A DNA stretch of 64,000 nucleotides from NCBI GenBank assembly GCA_032173965.1, contig JAVUNC010000019.1, forward strand, positions 10,527,234 through 10,591,233, written 5' to 3'. Under the pieces are notes generated by a model, which searched no databases, had not been told where the DNA came from, and saw only the letters and a list, made by a program, of their open reading frames with translations. Source of the stretch: Sitta carolinensis. Its lineage: Eukaryota > Chordata > Aves > Passeriformes > Sittidae. Below are positions 1 through 64,000 of this stretch, one piece after another (position 1 is the stretch's first letter; each line of letters opens with the position of its first letter). A program made the translations under genes and the position numbers.

Positions 1-3000
1 GTATGGATGGCTCTAGAGAATCACAAACTCTTTGGAAGGTGTTTAGCTAACAGGAACTTAAATCCCAGTGGAGTCCAGCTTACTGGATGATGTGAACATT
101 TGATTCAGTATGTTTTCTATATGCACAAAGAGTTCAAAGAGCAGAGTAAGTGTGCTCAGTGGTATCCATGCACTCCACCTGAAATGCATCATGGAGGTGA
201 AATGTTAATTAAGGCAATCTTTAGGAAATCCAAATTAGAACCTGTGTGGGAAGGTCCATGTACTGTTTTATTGTGTTCCTAGTTTGCTGTTAAAGATTTA
301 GGTAAGGCATGTTGAATATGCCATTCTCACATTAAACAAGTAGTGATGATCAATCAGATGATAAATGACTGGCTTCTGAGAATCCTTCATGATGTTGTAT
401 TGGTACACTTAAGTATTTGTGCACGAGAATCTATCACCTTGGACTCTATCCTGTGGTAATCTTGTTAGTTTTAATTCTGTCAAATTTATTTGTAATAATC
501 TTGTAGAAAGACAGGGGTTCAACGCCTCAAAACTGTTTTCTTTTTCCTTTCACTACATTAGCAGTTGTGCTTAATTAAGAGAAGAACTGTTGAGGAGCAC
601 ACCTGGTGCAGATGCTGGGTGTGCAGCTGCAGTGGGAGCTGCAGGTTGTGCCCTGGATGGCAGGAAATGTCTGGAGGCTCAGGCCAGGGGCCATGATCTG
701 GTGCCACCCCTTTGCCAAAGAAAGGGTGTGGGGACATGTAGGGCTGGCTGGCTGGTTCATCCAGAGACTGTGGAACCCAAATAAAACAGGAGAAGACCCC
801 AGACCAAATATCCCCATTTACTAAGGATGTGCAAGGGGCACCAAGAGCAAGCATGAGAGGAACACAGCCTGTGAGGGCACAAAAATCCAGTAGTGCCAGT
901 GTGACTCCCTGAGAGGTTCCTGAATGGTCAAACAGGAAAGTTTCCTTATCCAGCTGTCTGCAAACTAGAAAGGGATGAGATGGAAGATCAGAGGATGAAA
1001 CTGTAGATTTGCAGGCAGCAGAGGAAGGATAAGCATGCTCCAGCTAGGGGAAAGAGTTCCTTACAAGAATGGGAAAATGGTTACAGAAGGTCTGTAAAGT
1101 GATGATTTAAATGATTAACAGTTGGCATGATTTGTCATGTTTTTGTCAGTCCCAGGAAACCTCTTCTGTGTAATAACAAATAGAGTATCTGTTGTGATCA
1201 GCATTGGGCTTGAAGACTGAAAAAAATTTGTCCCATTTAGTCTGATGACATCAGTGCAGCAAGTGGCAGTTGCCCCACTTATGCTAATATTTATTATGAA
1301 AGTGCTGGGTTATATGAAGTCTACATAGCAAATCTATAAATCTGTGAATTTTCCTAGCAAAATACCCTGTCTTCCAGAATTTGAATAAAATTATTAAATC
1401 TCTCATCAGGAACTTTCTGTTATGCTCCTAACCTCAAAATAACTTTTTGACAAATTTATTTAGTACCTGATGAATATGGTGATTGCATCTATCATAAAAA
1501 TTTTTGAATGGGTAAGATGAACACAGCTTTCTCTGGAATGGAGGTTTAAAATTATTTATCTCAGGCTGTGGGCCCTTTAATAACCTGATATAGTAGGCTA
1601 TAACAAGACCATTGAGCAACAGATGTTATCAGTTTGCTTTATGCCTGAGTAGTTTTTTCAAGATAAAATCCTGTTCTCTAAGAGTAAGGGCTCAAGGAAG
1701 GTCCTGTTGACCACTCTGAAAATTGACTTGGAATGGACACATTTGATGGAAGATGAATAACAGGCTCTGCACAAAAGGAGAGAGAAGGGAGAGAACGTGC
1801 CTTATGGGACATTTTGCATTACCTGAGCATCTGGTCACACTCTGGTCCAGGATCACGTGATGACAACATACCCCTGTGTGTCAGGTGTAGGTTGAGTCTG
1901 AAATCATAAGTACTTCCTCTGTTGAGTTCTTGCTTTTTTCCAGATGTATTTGTTTTGGCTGCCAGCAGACTACTCAAGCTTTTTTGTAGTGATTTATATT
2001 GATTTTGCAGGTACAGATACTTAAGCTGCAGTTAAATGTTCATTGCAAGCAAACCATAATGTTTGCCTGTTAAATTAGTGGAGGTTGAGCTGGTTATGAT
2101 ATCAGAGGGATTTCCTGGAGTTGGATCTAATGTTCTGCTTGTTTCAGATTTGGAGCAACTCTGTCAAGGAGATTGGTGGAAGATAATAGACCTTCCTTTC
2201 AAATTCTCCTGCTCCCTGTTGTTTTGCTTTTACTGCTGAGATGTATTTGGGGAGGATTAGGATCACATAAACCCCTGGCAGTGTGGGCGTGCTTATCTGG
2301 TGTGTGTTCCTAATGATTTGTTGTCATAATTACCTGTGCTGATTCTCCCTGCAGATAGGTGGGTTTGGCACAGAAATTACTGGTGTGTCTGACTGCTGTG
2401 TAAAGAGTGTGAATGCAGTCTCTGGCAGTGTGGTATTGTCTGTTTGGGGGTTTTGTTTGATTTCATCCAGCCCTATGCTGTTACTTTCACTGTGCAGGCA
2501 GTGATAATTCAGTTGGCTGTGCAACTGGATAGCCATAATAATGCTGTCAAGGTGCATCTCTTATCATGTTTAATATGTATGTTCTGCTCAGTGCAGCCTC
2601 ATGTTAGCAGGGAATCTGAACCTTGATTGATTGCAGTCTGACTTAATTGCAGCTTTTTTTGTTTGTTTTTCCCAGTAGTTCCTTAATGGTCATATACCAT
2701 TCAAAGATGAAAAACAGTCCCAGCATCCTTCAACCTCACCTTTAGATGTTTTGATTTTTACAGAAGTGAAATGCTGTGAACAGCAAGTCCAGAATTTCTA
2801 TGGCTGGTGCCATTCCCTGCCTATGAGAATATGTCATGGAGGAGCCTTTAGGCTGTAGCTGATAGGAGTTGAGCCTGCTCTCTGAGCAGGGTTTGCTGCA
2901 GCAGGGACAGGCAGTGAAGGAAGATGTGTCTTCAAATAATAATTCAGAACCTTAGGAGTTCCTGCTGCCAGACCTACCCTAACAGTGTATGGCTTGTTTT

Positions 3001-6000
3001 TCATTGCTGTTTCAAGTTCAGCAGGGAGTATGGTGCATTCCATGGCTGAGGGGCTGTTAGTCCAGTGCACTGTATTTTTTTTTAACAACTTCTTTTCCTG
3101 TACTGTTATACACATTCCTACCCTGATAACGGAATGCCAGTGCATGGTACAAAGATGTAAGGGATTTTTGTTTGTTTGAATGTGAGTGATTTAATTTTTA
3201 TGGTTGGTATTGTGTGCTGGAAGAAGATGATGTTGGAAAAACAGTGAGGGACCCTGAATCCATGCAGCTACTGCTGCCATTAACTGAGCCCTAGTGCTGC
3301 CGAGCAGTGGCACTTGGAAATCTGCCGGTTTTTGTTTTCTTACTTCTAAGCATTCTCAGTCTTACTATGTTCTCATCTTATTCCCCACCCATCTGTTTCA
3401 TTCATGTCCATCTTGGGAACAGCTAAATTATGCTTAAATTTTATTTACAACTATTTTTTGGTTGTTCCTCCCATTGGACAGGGAGATTGATCTGATTTCT
3501 AGACTGCATTTTATTGGGCTACTTCTTTTGGTTGTGCAGTTATCCAACTATGTGTCACACACAAAAAAAGCTGTAGTTTACATCAGTGTTCCATAACACC
3601 TCTGGGATCTGCTCTTGAGGTAGATCATGCTCCTGAGGTGGTGCACAGTGGGGAATTTGATCAAGAAAAGAGGGTCATGGGTTACAGCAGTCTAAATTGT
3701 TCTAATTTGTAGACTTCAAGAGGTAAGGATGTGTCCTGAAGTGAAGTGGGATATTGCAGTTCCTCCTCAGTAAGATTAGGACCCTTAGTAAGGTGATGAG
3801 AGACAGAATTCCATGGCTTTGTTCTGCTGTTTAATAACCAACTCATGTCTGATGAGTTTTGAGCTTGATGTTTATGTGAGTGTGGCTGTATTTGGAACAC
3901 TCCAGCCGTGGAATACTGGGACTGAAACAAGCCAACATAGGAAAGATCTCATATATTCATTAGGAATTCCCACAGGGTATTCTTGGTATTTATAATATAA
4001 ATATAATGGTATAATTTAAAGAATGCTATAATCCTGTAAAATGAGGGAATATTTTTTCCAATAAAGCTGTTTAGAATTTTGCTTGCATGACAGAGAACCT
4101 TGTAAGATAGGTGGTTGGGCTATGTGTGAGACTTTTCCCATTGATTCTTTATTTTTTGTTCTCTGACCACCTTGAAAAGCTAAAGAAGACATGTATATTA
4201 TATATACAGTCCTCCTGCTGAAAGTACCTTCCCAAAACACAAGTCAGGCCATACCACAGGTCCATCTAGGCCAGTATCCTGACATAAACTGACTAGGAAT
4301 GGGTATCTAGGATAGAAAATATAAGATGGAAGGGCATATAAAATGACTCTTCAGACTGCTCTTGCCACTTTCTGTGAACTGGTGAACATGTTTTTGCATT
4401 TTTTTTTTATTATAAATGCCAAGACTAAATTTATAAAGCTATAAAGATTATATGTTTGTGAAGTTTATATAGTTGGCTGAAGGAGATACCAGTATGGAAG
4501 AGATGATTTCACACTTCTTCATGCTGAGGTTGGCCAAGAGGTGGAATTTGGTCCTACTGTTGTCATTGTTTATTTCTCAGCTGCTTTCCTTTGTACTTCA
4601 CTTGCTATTTCTAGGAAGGCAGTTTTAGAGTATCTTAGGCTTGCTCAGCTCTCTTGAATGACTTTCATGGGACGGGTACAAGAATTTCTTGACACCCTGT
4701 CCATTTCCTACAGGAGAAGACAAACTGAAAGCTCTTGTTTTCACATTTTAGTTTAAATTATGTCGCTTTATATTCAATGGTTGATACATTTTAAAGGTGA
4801 GTGGTGTAGTGTCTGGGTTTAAGATGCTTGAGTAACATTCAAAATGCAGAAATGATGCTCTCTGCTGTGTCCCAGGGAGGAAAGGTTATGCCTTACCACT
4901 CTCCCACTGACCATTTCTTGCCTCTTTCCTTCTGTGCTGATGGTTTCTGCACAAAGGTTCCTTCATTCCTTCTGTTGCCCCTTGTGATCCTCCTGGGGTT
5001 TTAGGTTAATATGTTATGTCTTGCTATGGATGCAGGTAATGCTTGGCCCATAGGCCTGAGCATGTTTCTGCAGTATTTGTACTACCTCAGGAATAAAGTC
5101 CGGATTTGTGTTGCTACTGTGTCCTAAAACAGCTTGGAATTTGTTTCAGACTATAATTAAATTGGCATTTGCTTTGGCTGCATTACTTTGGCTATACCAG
5201 AGCATATCTGTAAACTTAGTTTTATAATTCCATATTGCCAAATGGCTGCTATTCATGGTATTGCCCAAGAGGATTTTATTCTATTTCAAAGCCAGATTCC
5301 TTTAAATACCAGAGATGATATCTTTGTACACATGTATTAAAATTTTGATAAAGGAAAGTGGAATAGTGCACCAGGGAAAGCAATTGTACCTTGCCTGGCT
5401 TTGAGTGCTCATGGACTGTCATGCTCAGTCTCTTCTCTAAAAGAATTCCTTGGGATTATTTTCCACTACAGTCACCAGACTGAAATCTTACTATGCATGT
5501 GCATCACTAAAGTGATGTGAAGAGACCTTCAAGAGCAGGGAGGGGATGCTTATTTCTGTGTCAATGTTTGTAATGTTAAAAGTTTGGGGTAGTCTGTAAT
5601 TAACTAAATTTTCTTCAAATGCCAGAAGAAAAGCCAACATTAAGGGAGATTTTTGCAGGGGTTCTCTGTCCTGTGCCTCCTGAGGTGATGGGAGGTTGTG
5701 TGCTCAGGATTCACTGGTAGCTGAGGGATGGCCAGTTCAGGTGTTCTGGTGAGCATAAAGGAACTTGGGAATGGCATTCCACTTGCTTATTAGAAGAAGC
5801 ACAAACGTTGTGCTGCCAAACCCAGCAGGTGCTATCTCTTTCCAGTTTCTTACTTCAGTACCCAATGATTGGTAGCACAGCTACCCCATAGAGATACAGG
5901 GCTCTTTCAGTGAGAATTCAGAACATTTTGCAGCATCTTTCTTCTGAATCTCTTTACTATCCAGTTTTTTCTTATTTCTCTTCCATCACTTTGATTGTCC

Positions 6001-7335
6001 TTTAGCAGATGTTGAATTGAACATTTCTCAGCAGCCCTCTTGCTGGGTTAGTCTGCTGCTCTTTTTTTTTCATGTAGTTATCTTCTGTATCTGGAATGAA
6101 ATCTTCTTTTGTGAAGATTTTTATAAGACCTTTGAGATCTTTTGTTCCTGTTTTCTTTGATCATCCTTTGTCTTGCACTTTTGACATACTTCTGTCTGCT
6201 GCTTCCTTGTGCACACTTCATGCTGGCCACTTCACAGCCTTCCCTTTCAGTCCTTTTATTGCTAGGGAATGAGTTCTTTTCTCTACTTGAGCTCATAATT
6301 AACTGGTAACTTTTTTCCCTTTTTTGTGGACCTGAAGAAATGTGATGGTTGAGTGACCAGCTCTAGTATTTTTTTTAAATTTGGTATTTATGTTGTTCAT
6401 CTAAGTCTGCAACTAGAGTGCTACAGTAACACTCATTTTAGAAAGTAAAATATTCATATTTTTTGGGAATGACAATAGAATTGCCAAGATTCATGCTTAG
6501 TAAAAGATCCAGCCTACTTCAATAAAATATCTGAGCGAGATCTTTTTTTAGGCCTGTTTAATTAATTTTCTTCTGGGAAAGCCGAGTTAATATGTTTCTG
6601 AAAGTCACTTTTGCAGAAGATTTATAACAAAACCCCTTAAAATTAATATCAACATAGGCTATCTGGAGCTCCATATAAAGGCAGGAAAAAGAGGGAAGAT
6701 GAACACCACAGACACAGGTTTTCTCTCTGTATTTTAATTTGATCATCTTTAGCACTGTGTGTAGGGTATGAGGAGGACTAGCTTGGACCTGGCTGGAGCC
6801 TTTTCTAACATTCCCCATCTGGTCTGCTTGGCTGTTCATTACAGTGATGTGTCTGTAACCCTGGCCCTGTACAGTCCTTCTACCCTATTCAGACTTTTTA
6901 GGCTTATTGAATGCAATACCTGGCAAACCTTTCTGATTTGTGTTGGATGTCATCCAATGCAAGCCATAAAAACTGCTGAGGTAGCAGCTGCTCTGCTAAA
7001 GCAAGACTTCTTTGCCTGGTAACAGTAAAAGCCCTTGCAACGTTTTGGTGTTGGGCTCTCATTGCATTGTCAAGCCCAAGAGCCCTGGACTCTCCTGCGT
7101 GGTGTAGCTGGTGATTGTCACCCTTTATTTGTGCTGCTGTCTTGGAGGAGGGTTGTGTCTGTCGGGTTCTGCATGGAATGAGCTCAGGTGTTTGCAGGGT
7201 GAGTTTGCCTTCTTTCTTAAGAGGCTGGTTCCAATTTAGTCATAAGGAAGACCTATGGAAATGCAGTGTGTACCTATACTGTGACCTGTAATAATTCTGT
7301 CATTCGTTCCCCCTGCCCCTTTTTTTTCCCCTCAG
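1..7335. other. Upstream or intron-1 sequence, no gene recognised
   Basis: Sequence left of the first coding exon. A splice acceptor at 7334-7335 shows that at least one more exon lies upstream, as expected for TTBK1, whose first exon is non-coding in human. I found no CpG-rich promoter-like stretch and no convincing donor exon here, so most or all of this block is probably intron 1. Apart from the retroviral remnant at the left edge, I recognise nothing in it. ORFs in this block are short and show no domain or codon signal. Confidence 0.6.
91..345 (+). mobile_element. Decayed endogenous retrovirus pol (integrase C-terminus) remnant
   Basis: The + strand reading from about 100 contains a stretch ending in EPVWEGPCTVLL, which resembles the C-terminal domain of gammaretrovirus-like integrases (the W-[KE]-G-P-[YLC]-x-V-L-L pattern). 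It is interrupted by a stop at 280-282, after which the same frame continues with weak similarity (AVK, then a HSHIKQV stretch) and a further in-frame stop. It is therefore a broken fossil with no coding capacity. The left part is cut by the window edge. I could not recognise an envelope gene or an LTR to the right, although an AATAAA occurs near 780. Confidence 0.6.
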
Positions 7336-7386
7336 ATAAATGGCTCATTTAAACTGGGAGCTACTGAAATACTCTCTGGCTGGCAA
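7336..7386 (+). other. TTBK1: TTBK1 5' UTR portion of the start exon
   Basis: A pyrimidine-rich tract ending in CAG at 7333-7335 gives a good splice acceptor, so this exon begins at 7336. The 51 nt before the start codon contain one upstream ATG (7340-7342). It opens a 19-codon reading frame that ends at TAG 7397-7399 and overlaps the TTBK1 start codon out of frame. Confidence 0.75.
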
Positions 7387-60388
<53,002 letters not shown>

Positions 60389-63300
60389 GTAAGATCCCTG
60401 GGTCTGTACCTTGTTGCTTAGCATAGCATCATCTTAGGGAACCTCAACTGTGCTGGAGAACTCTTTGATTCCAAGCACGGATGCTCTTCTAAAACTCTTC
60501 TGACAGTGCTGGCAAATGTTGTGAACACCTCAGAAGTGCTCCCAAAAGCCAGTGATGTCCTTCTAAGGACACACTATTATGAAGATCTTTCAGCCATTTT
60601 GGTACAGGGACAAGAGGAGAGCACAGCTGCGATTCTGGGTATCTCTAGTCACTCCTCTTATGCTCTCCCACAGAGTTTTGTTAGCAACTGCTTAGTTGTA
60701 TGGAGATGTTGCTAGCAAATCTTCTCCACATAGTTTCTCAGCAGCAACAGGAGTGTATGGCAAGAGAATGCCCTCTAATCTAATCACAAATCAGCACTGC
60801 ACAGGCCCACAGCAATGCAAATCATAAAATAACTCCCTGAAATTAGTCTTTCATCTAAATATCTGTGTTAGTTTGACCACCTAATAAGAAGCTCAGAGTA
60901 GCCAGCACATACATCTCATCAACCTTGCTTCAGTGAGAGGCATTGCTGTTACCATGTATTTACTCACAGAAATGTTCTTTACCAATTGTGTTTTTCCATA
61001 TAGCTGTAGGCAGCTTTTTTCCTTTCAGTTTTGCTTTTTTCCTGTGGTCCTCTGGTGCTATAAAGCAGTTCAGTTTTTAGTGGGAGATGATTTATTAGAT
61101 TAGGTGGAAAAATATGATACACTAGGCACAGAGTTCCTGTCATATCTAATCTTGGTTTCTAAGAAGAAGGCTGTCCCAGAGTGTTCAGTGAAAGAGACAA
61201 TCAAATTGTTCCCCTAAGAGCTTTTTGTATTTATATGTTGATGTAAGTCTCTCATGCACATGGGAGCCATAAGCACAGCAAAGAGCAGGCAAGTTTTGCG
61301 TCATGTACACAGTGATACCCTTCTATGACAGGCATTTGTGCAGTCTGCTTGTTCCTGTCTGGAGGACGGTAATTTCGTTTCTGCTTCCCTCTTGAGCTTA
61401 TTCTCCAAGGAAGTGTTCACTGGACTGGAGCATGTTAAAAGAACATCCTTCTGTTCAGGTCTTGCCCAGATTCTTCTCTTCTCTGGATCCCTGAGAGGTA
61501 CAAGAAGAAAACCATGAATGAACATGAATGAATTACATAGACAAGAATCTATGTAAAAGGAATTAGAGCAAATCTTTGTAAATCACCAGGCAAGGTGTTC
61601 CTTGCTAAGGTGTATGAGGCTGCAGCATTTACAGAAGGATAGAAATGCTGACAGCAGGCCTGAGTGGGGCTGTCCTGCTGAGCATGGAACAGAAGCAGCA
61701 CGTGCTTCTAACAGAGACTGCATTCCAGTTGCAGGGTCCCTAGGTAGAGGTGTTTTGCTGAATAAATATGTTGAATAACCCAGGTATCTAGAAGTTGCGT
61801 AAGGCAAGATTGGCAGAGTTGGAAGGGTCTGTGTCTGAATTTGGTGTTGTCTGTACACTTTGTGGGTTGGTCAGTGTAAGATCAGCAAGATGCAATGAAC
61901 ATGGTAAGAGCCAGCTGATAAGAACCAGCTGTAAACAACAGCAGGGACACATCACTGACATGTTTAGTGTGACTAAAGAAGACTGGAGAGGCCTTCTTGG
62001 CCAGAGCACATACACCCCTATGTGAAATGACTGGAGGAGTTGGATATGGTGCAGCACAGTCTTCTTATCACTGCGCAGTGATATTTCAAAAGCAGGCAAA
62101 AAAGGTAAATTAATGGGATTGGGGGTGATTATTGCTAATATATTAGGCAGCCTTTGTTCTCCAGCACACTGCATTTTTTTTGTTCCTATGTTCTGAAATA
62201 CCCTCTATTAACTCCATGGCCTAGCTTTGTACACACAGACCAACACTGGAATTCTTTAGCTGATTGGGATTTTCTTGTTCTTCCTTTGATGTCTGAATCC
62301 TTCAGTTACCACTGCAGCTGTGCAGTGATACTCATATTTATCCATTTGCTGTCACAAAACCAGCTATTAACTCTCAAAGGGACTTGGTGCCTAAAGGAAA
62401 GTAGCAACCTGCTTTCCTTAGGTGCAGCAAATATGGAGGGACAGATGGCTGAGACACTAATAAGGTGTTGACCAAGGACTTATAAAATACTGAAGGCCTC
62501 ATTAGCAATGGCAGATGTTTCCTGTAGCTCCTGCTTGTGCTTCTCTGGGTTTGATTAAAACTGTGATTAAATTGTGCGTGTGTGTGTAGGTGAGTACATC
62601 TTCTTATCTTTAAATATGAACTGAGCCTATTCATACTGTTAAATAGGTAAAAATTTCACTAAATGCCGAATTACCATGACTGAAGTCATAGGCTTTGTTG
62701 TACCCATTTGTGACCTCATTCAGGTGTCCCAAAAACTGGTGATCATCCCTTGGTGTCAGTAGCATACTCACTGAAAGCAAATGGGGAATCCCTTCTCTAA
62801 TGCTTCCTCCTGTTTCTCCATTCTCTGGCTCCAGTCTAAGAGCCATCACTTGTAACTGACAGAAAGACAGTGACTTCTGGATTGTCATAGAATCACAGCA
62901 TGCCTGAGGTTGGAAGGGACCTCTAGAGATCATTTACTTTTACCCTCTGCTTCAAGATGTATCACCTAGGGCAGGTTGCCCAGGACAGTGTCCGGTTAAA
63001 ATATCTCTGAGGATGGAGACTGCACAACCTCACTGGGCAACCTGTTCCAGTGTTCAGTCATCACTGTTATGGTAAAAAACTTTTTAAAACCTTTAAATGG
63101 AATTTCCTGTATTTCAGTTTCTGTTCCTTTATTTTTTTACTTTCACTGGACATCACTAAGAAGAGTCTGGATCCATCTTCCCATCAGGTATTTATAAATG
63201 TTGTTAAGAATCCCCCTGAGCCTTCTCTTCTCCAGCTCTCTCAGCGTCTCCTCAAATTAAAGGTCTTCCAGTCCCTTCATCATTTTTGTGACCCTTCTCT

Positions 63301-64000
63301 GGACTATATCCAGCCTCTCCACATGTCTCTTGTACTGGTCTGCTCAGAACTGGAACACAGTACTCCAGGTGTGACTCACCAGTGCTGAGCAGAGGGGAAG
63401 GACCATCCCCCTCAGCACTCCTGACACATACTGAGGGGCTGTCAGCCCTTTTTTGTGTTCAGCTTAGAGTTCACCAGGACCTCCAGGTACTTCTCTGTCA
63501 AACTGCTTCCAAAACAGGTGGCCCACAGTGTGTTCTGTTCCTCCCCACTTCCCTTTGTTGAACTTCATGAAATTCCTTTTTCCCATTTCACCAGCCTATC
63601 CAGGCACCTCTGAATGTGATCACAACCTTCTGGTGTGGCAGCCACTCCTCCCAGTATTGTGTCATCTGTGAATCTGCAGAAGGTACACTCTGTCCCATCA
63701 TCCAGGTCACTGATTAAGTTGTTAAACAGTAGTGGCTGCATTATCAGACCCTGGCTACACCATTAATGACTGGACATTTTTTTTTTCTCCAAACATGCTA
63801 TTTTATGACTAGTAGCCCACCCAGTTTTCAGTCTAAATCACTATTTACTTATCTAGCCCGTACTGCATTGTTTTGTCTCTGAAGATTTTATGGGAGACAG
63901 TGTCAGAAATCTTACTAAAGTCAAGATCAACAACCTCCCACCCAGTCCTCTCAACACGGAAAGCTCTCGGGTTCATTAGACGTGATTTCCCCTTCATATA
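60389..64000 (+). other. TTBK1: Start of the next TTBK1 intron, runs off the window
   Basis: Begins with GTAAGA. I searched for the next TTBK1 exon (human continues with a VAPPFEVNG-like block, from memory) and found none, so it lies to the right. The last 1.1 kb is a minus-strand CR1; the rest holds nothing recognised beyond a short GT run near 62576-62588. Confidence 0.8.
62885..64000 (-). mobile_element. CR1 LINE 3' region, minus strand, runs off the window
   Basis: Reverse complement of a long CR1 3' part. On the + strand it starts 'tcatagaatcacagcatgcc' and 'gttggaagggacctctag', then 'actgggcaacctgttccagt', 'gagccttctcttctccagct', 'gacccttctctggactatat', 'aacacagtactccaggtgtg' and 'tgtcatctgtgaatctgcag'. 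At over 1.1 kb it probably extends into the ORF2 end beyond the window. It is antisense to TTBK1 and diverged, with in-frame stops. Confidence 0.93.

Noticed and set aside
570..830. GC-richer stretch with AATAAA that could be an LTR linked to the retroviral remnant
   Set aside because: No TG...CA ends, no repeat partner in the window and no recognisable LTR landmarks.
61800..61870. 'gagttggaagggtctgtg' resembling a CR1 start
   Set aside because: Only one short phrase matches; the flanking sequence does not continue as CR1 on either strand.

Overview
This is a vertebrate, almost certainly avian, genomic window. Its repeats are dominated by CR1 LINE tails on both strands, together with an LTR matching what I recall of avian ERVL LTRs, and there are no SINEs of mammalian type. 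The long AT-rich introns fit the same picture. I cannot fix the species; nothing here excludes a passerine.

The only protein-coding gene I can support is TTBK1 (tau-tubulin kinase 1, CK1 superfamily), on the + strand. Twelve coding exons between 7387 and 60388 form one collinear reading frame with GT-AG introns. The exon with the start codon (7336-7494) carries part of the 5' UTR. Seven further exons (16646-48972) make up most of the kinase domain: glycine loop, catalytic Lys63, HRD, DFG and the CK1-type activation segment. The next exon (54554-54708) closes the kinase domain. Three more (55418-60388) encode the first part of the Ser/Pro/acidic tail. The total is about 656 codons, roughly half of the ~1,321-residue human protein as I remember it. 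The rest of the tail and the stop codon lie to the right of the window. The first, non-coding exon and its promoter were not found and probably lie to the left.

Layout: 1-7335 is upstream or intron-1 sequence with a decayed retroviral pol fragment at its left edge. 7336-16645 holds the start exon and a 9 kb intron with a CR1 tail and a CpG-rich LTR-like insertion. 16646-32387 holds five kinase exons, and the intervening introns carry the longest CR1 LINE piece. 32388-46525 is the largest intron (14.1 kb), mostly unrecognised sequence. 46526-48972 is a compact cluster of three kinase exons. 48973-54553 is a repeat-rich intron with CR1 remnants, an ERVL-type solo LTR and a reverse-transcriptase remnant of a non-CR1 type. 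54554-60388 encodes the end of the kinase and the proximal tail. 60389-64000 is the start of the next intron, whose last kilobase is a minus-strand CR1.

The most consequential oddities are three. Exon 55418-55636 lacks one base relative to the conserved frame, which is either an assembly error or a real frameshift. The annotated start codon is in a weak context, overlapped by a short upstream ORF, with a better ATG 13 codons downstream at the position that corresponds to the start of the paralogue TTBK2. Intron 2 contains a CpG-dense LTR-like insertion that could act as an internal promoter. I saw no CRISPR arrays, rRNA genes, tRNA genes or bacterial-type systems. By my reading this is an ordinary vertebrate gene locus rather than a novel system.
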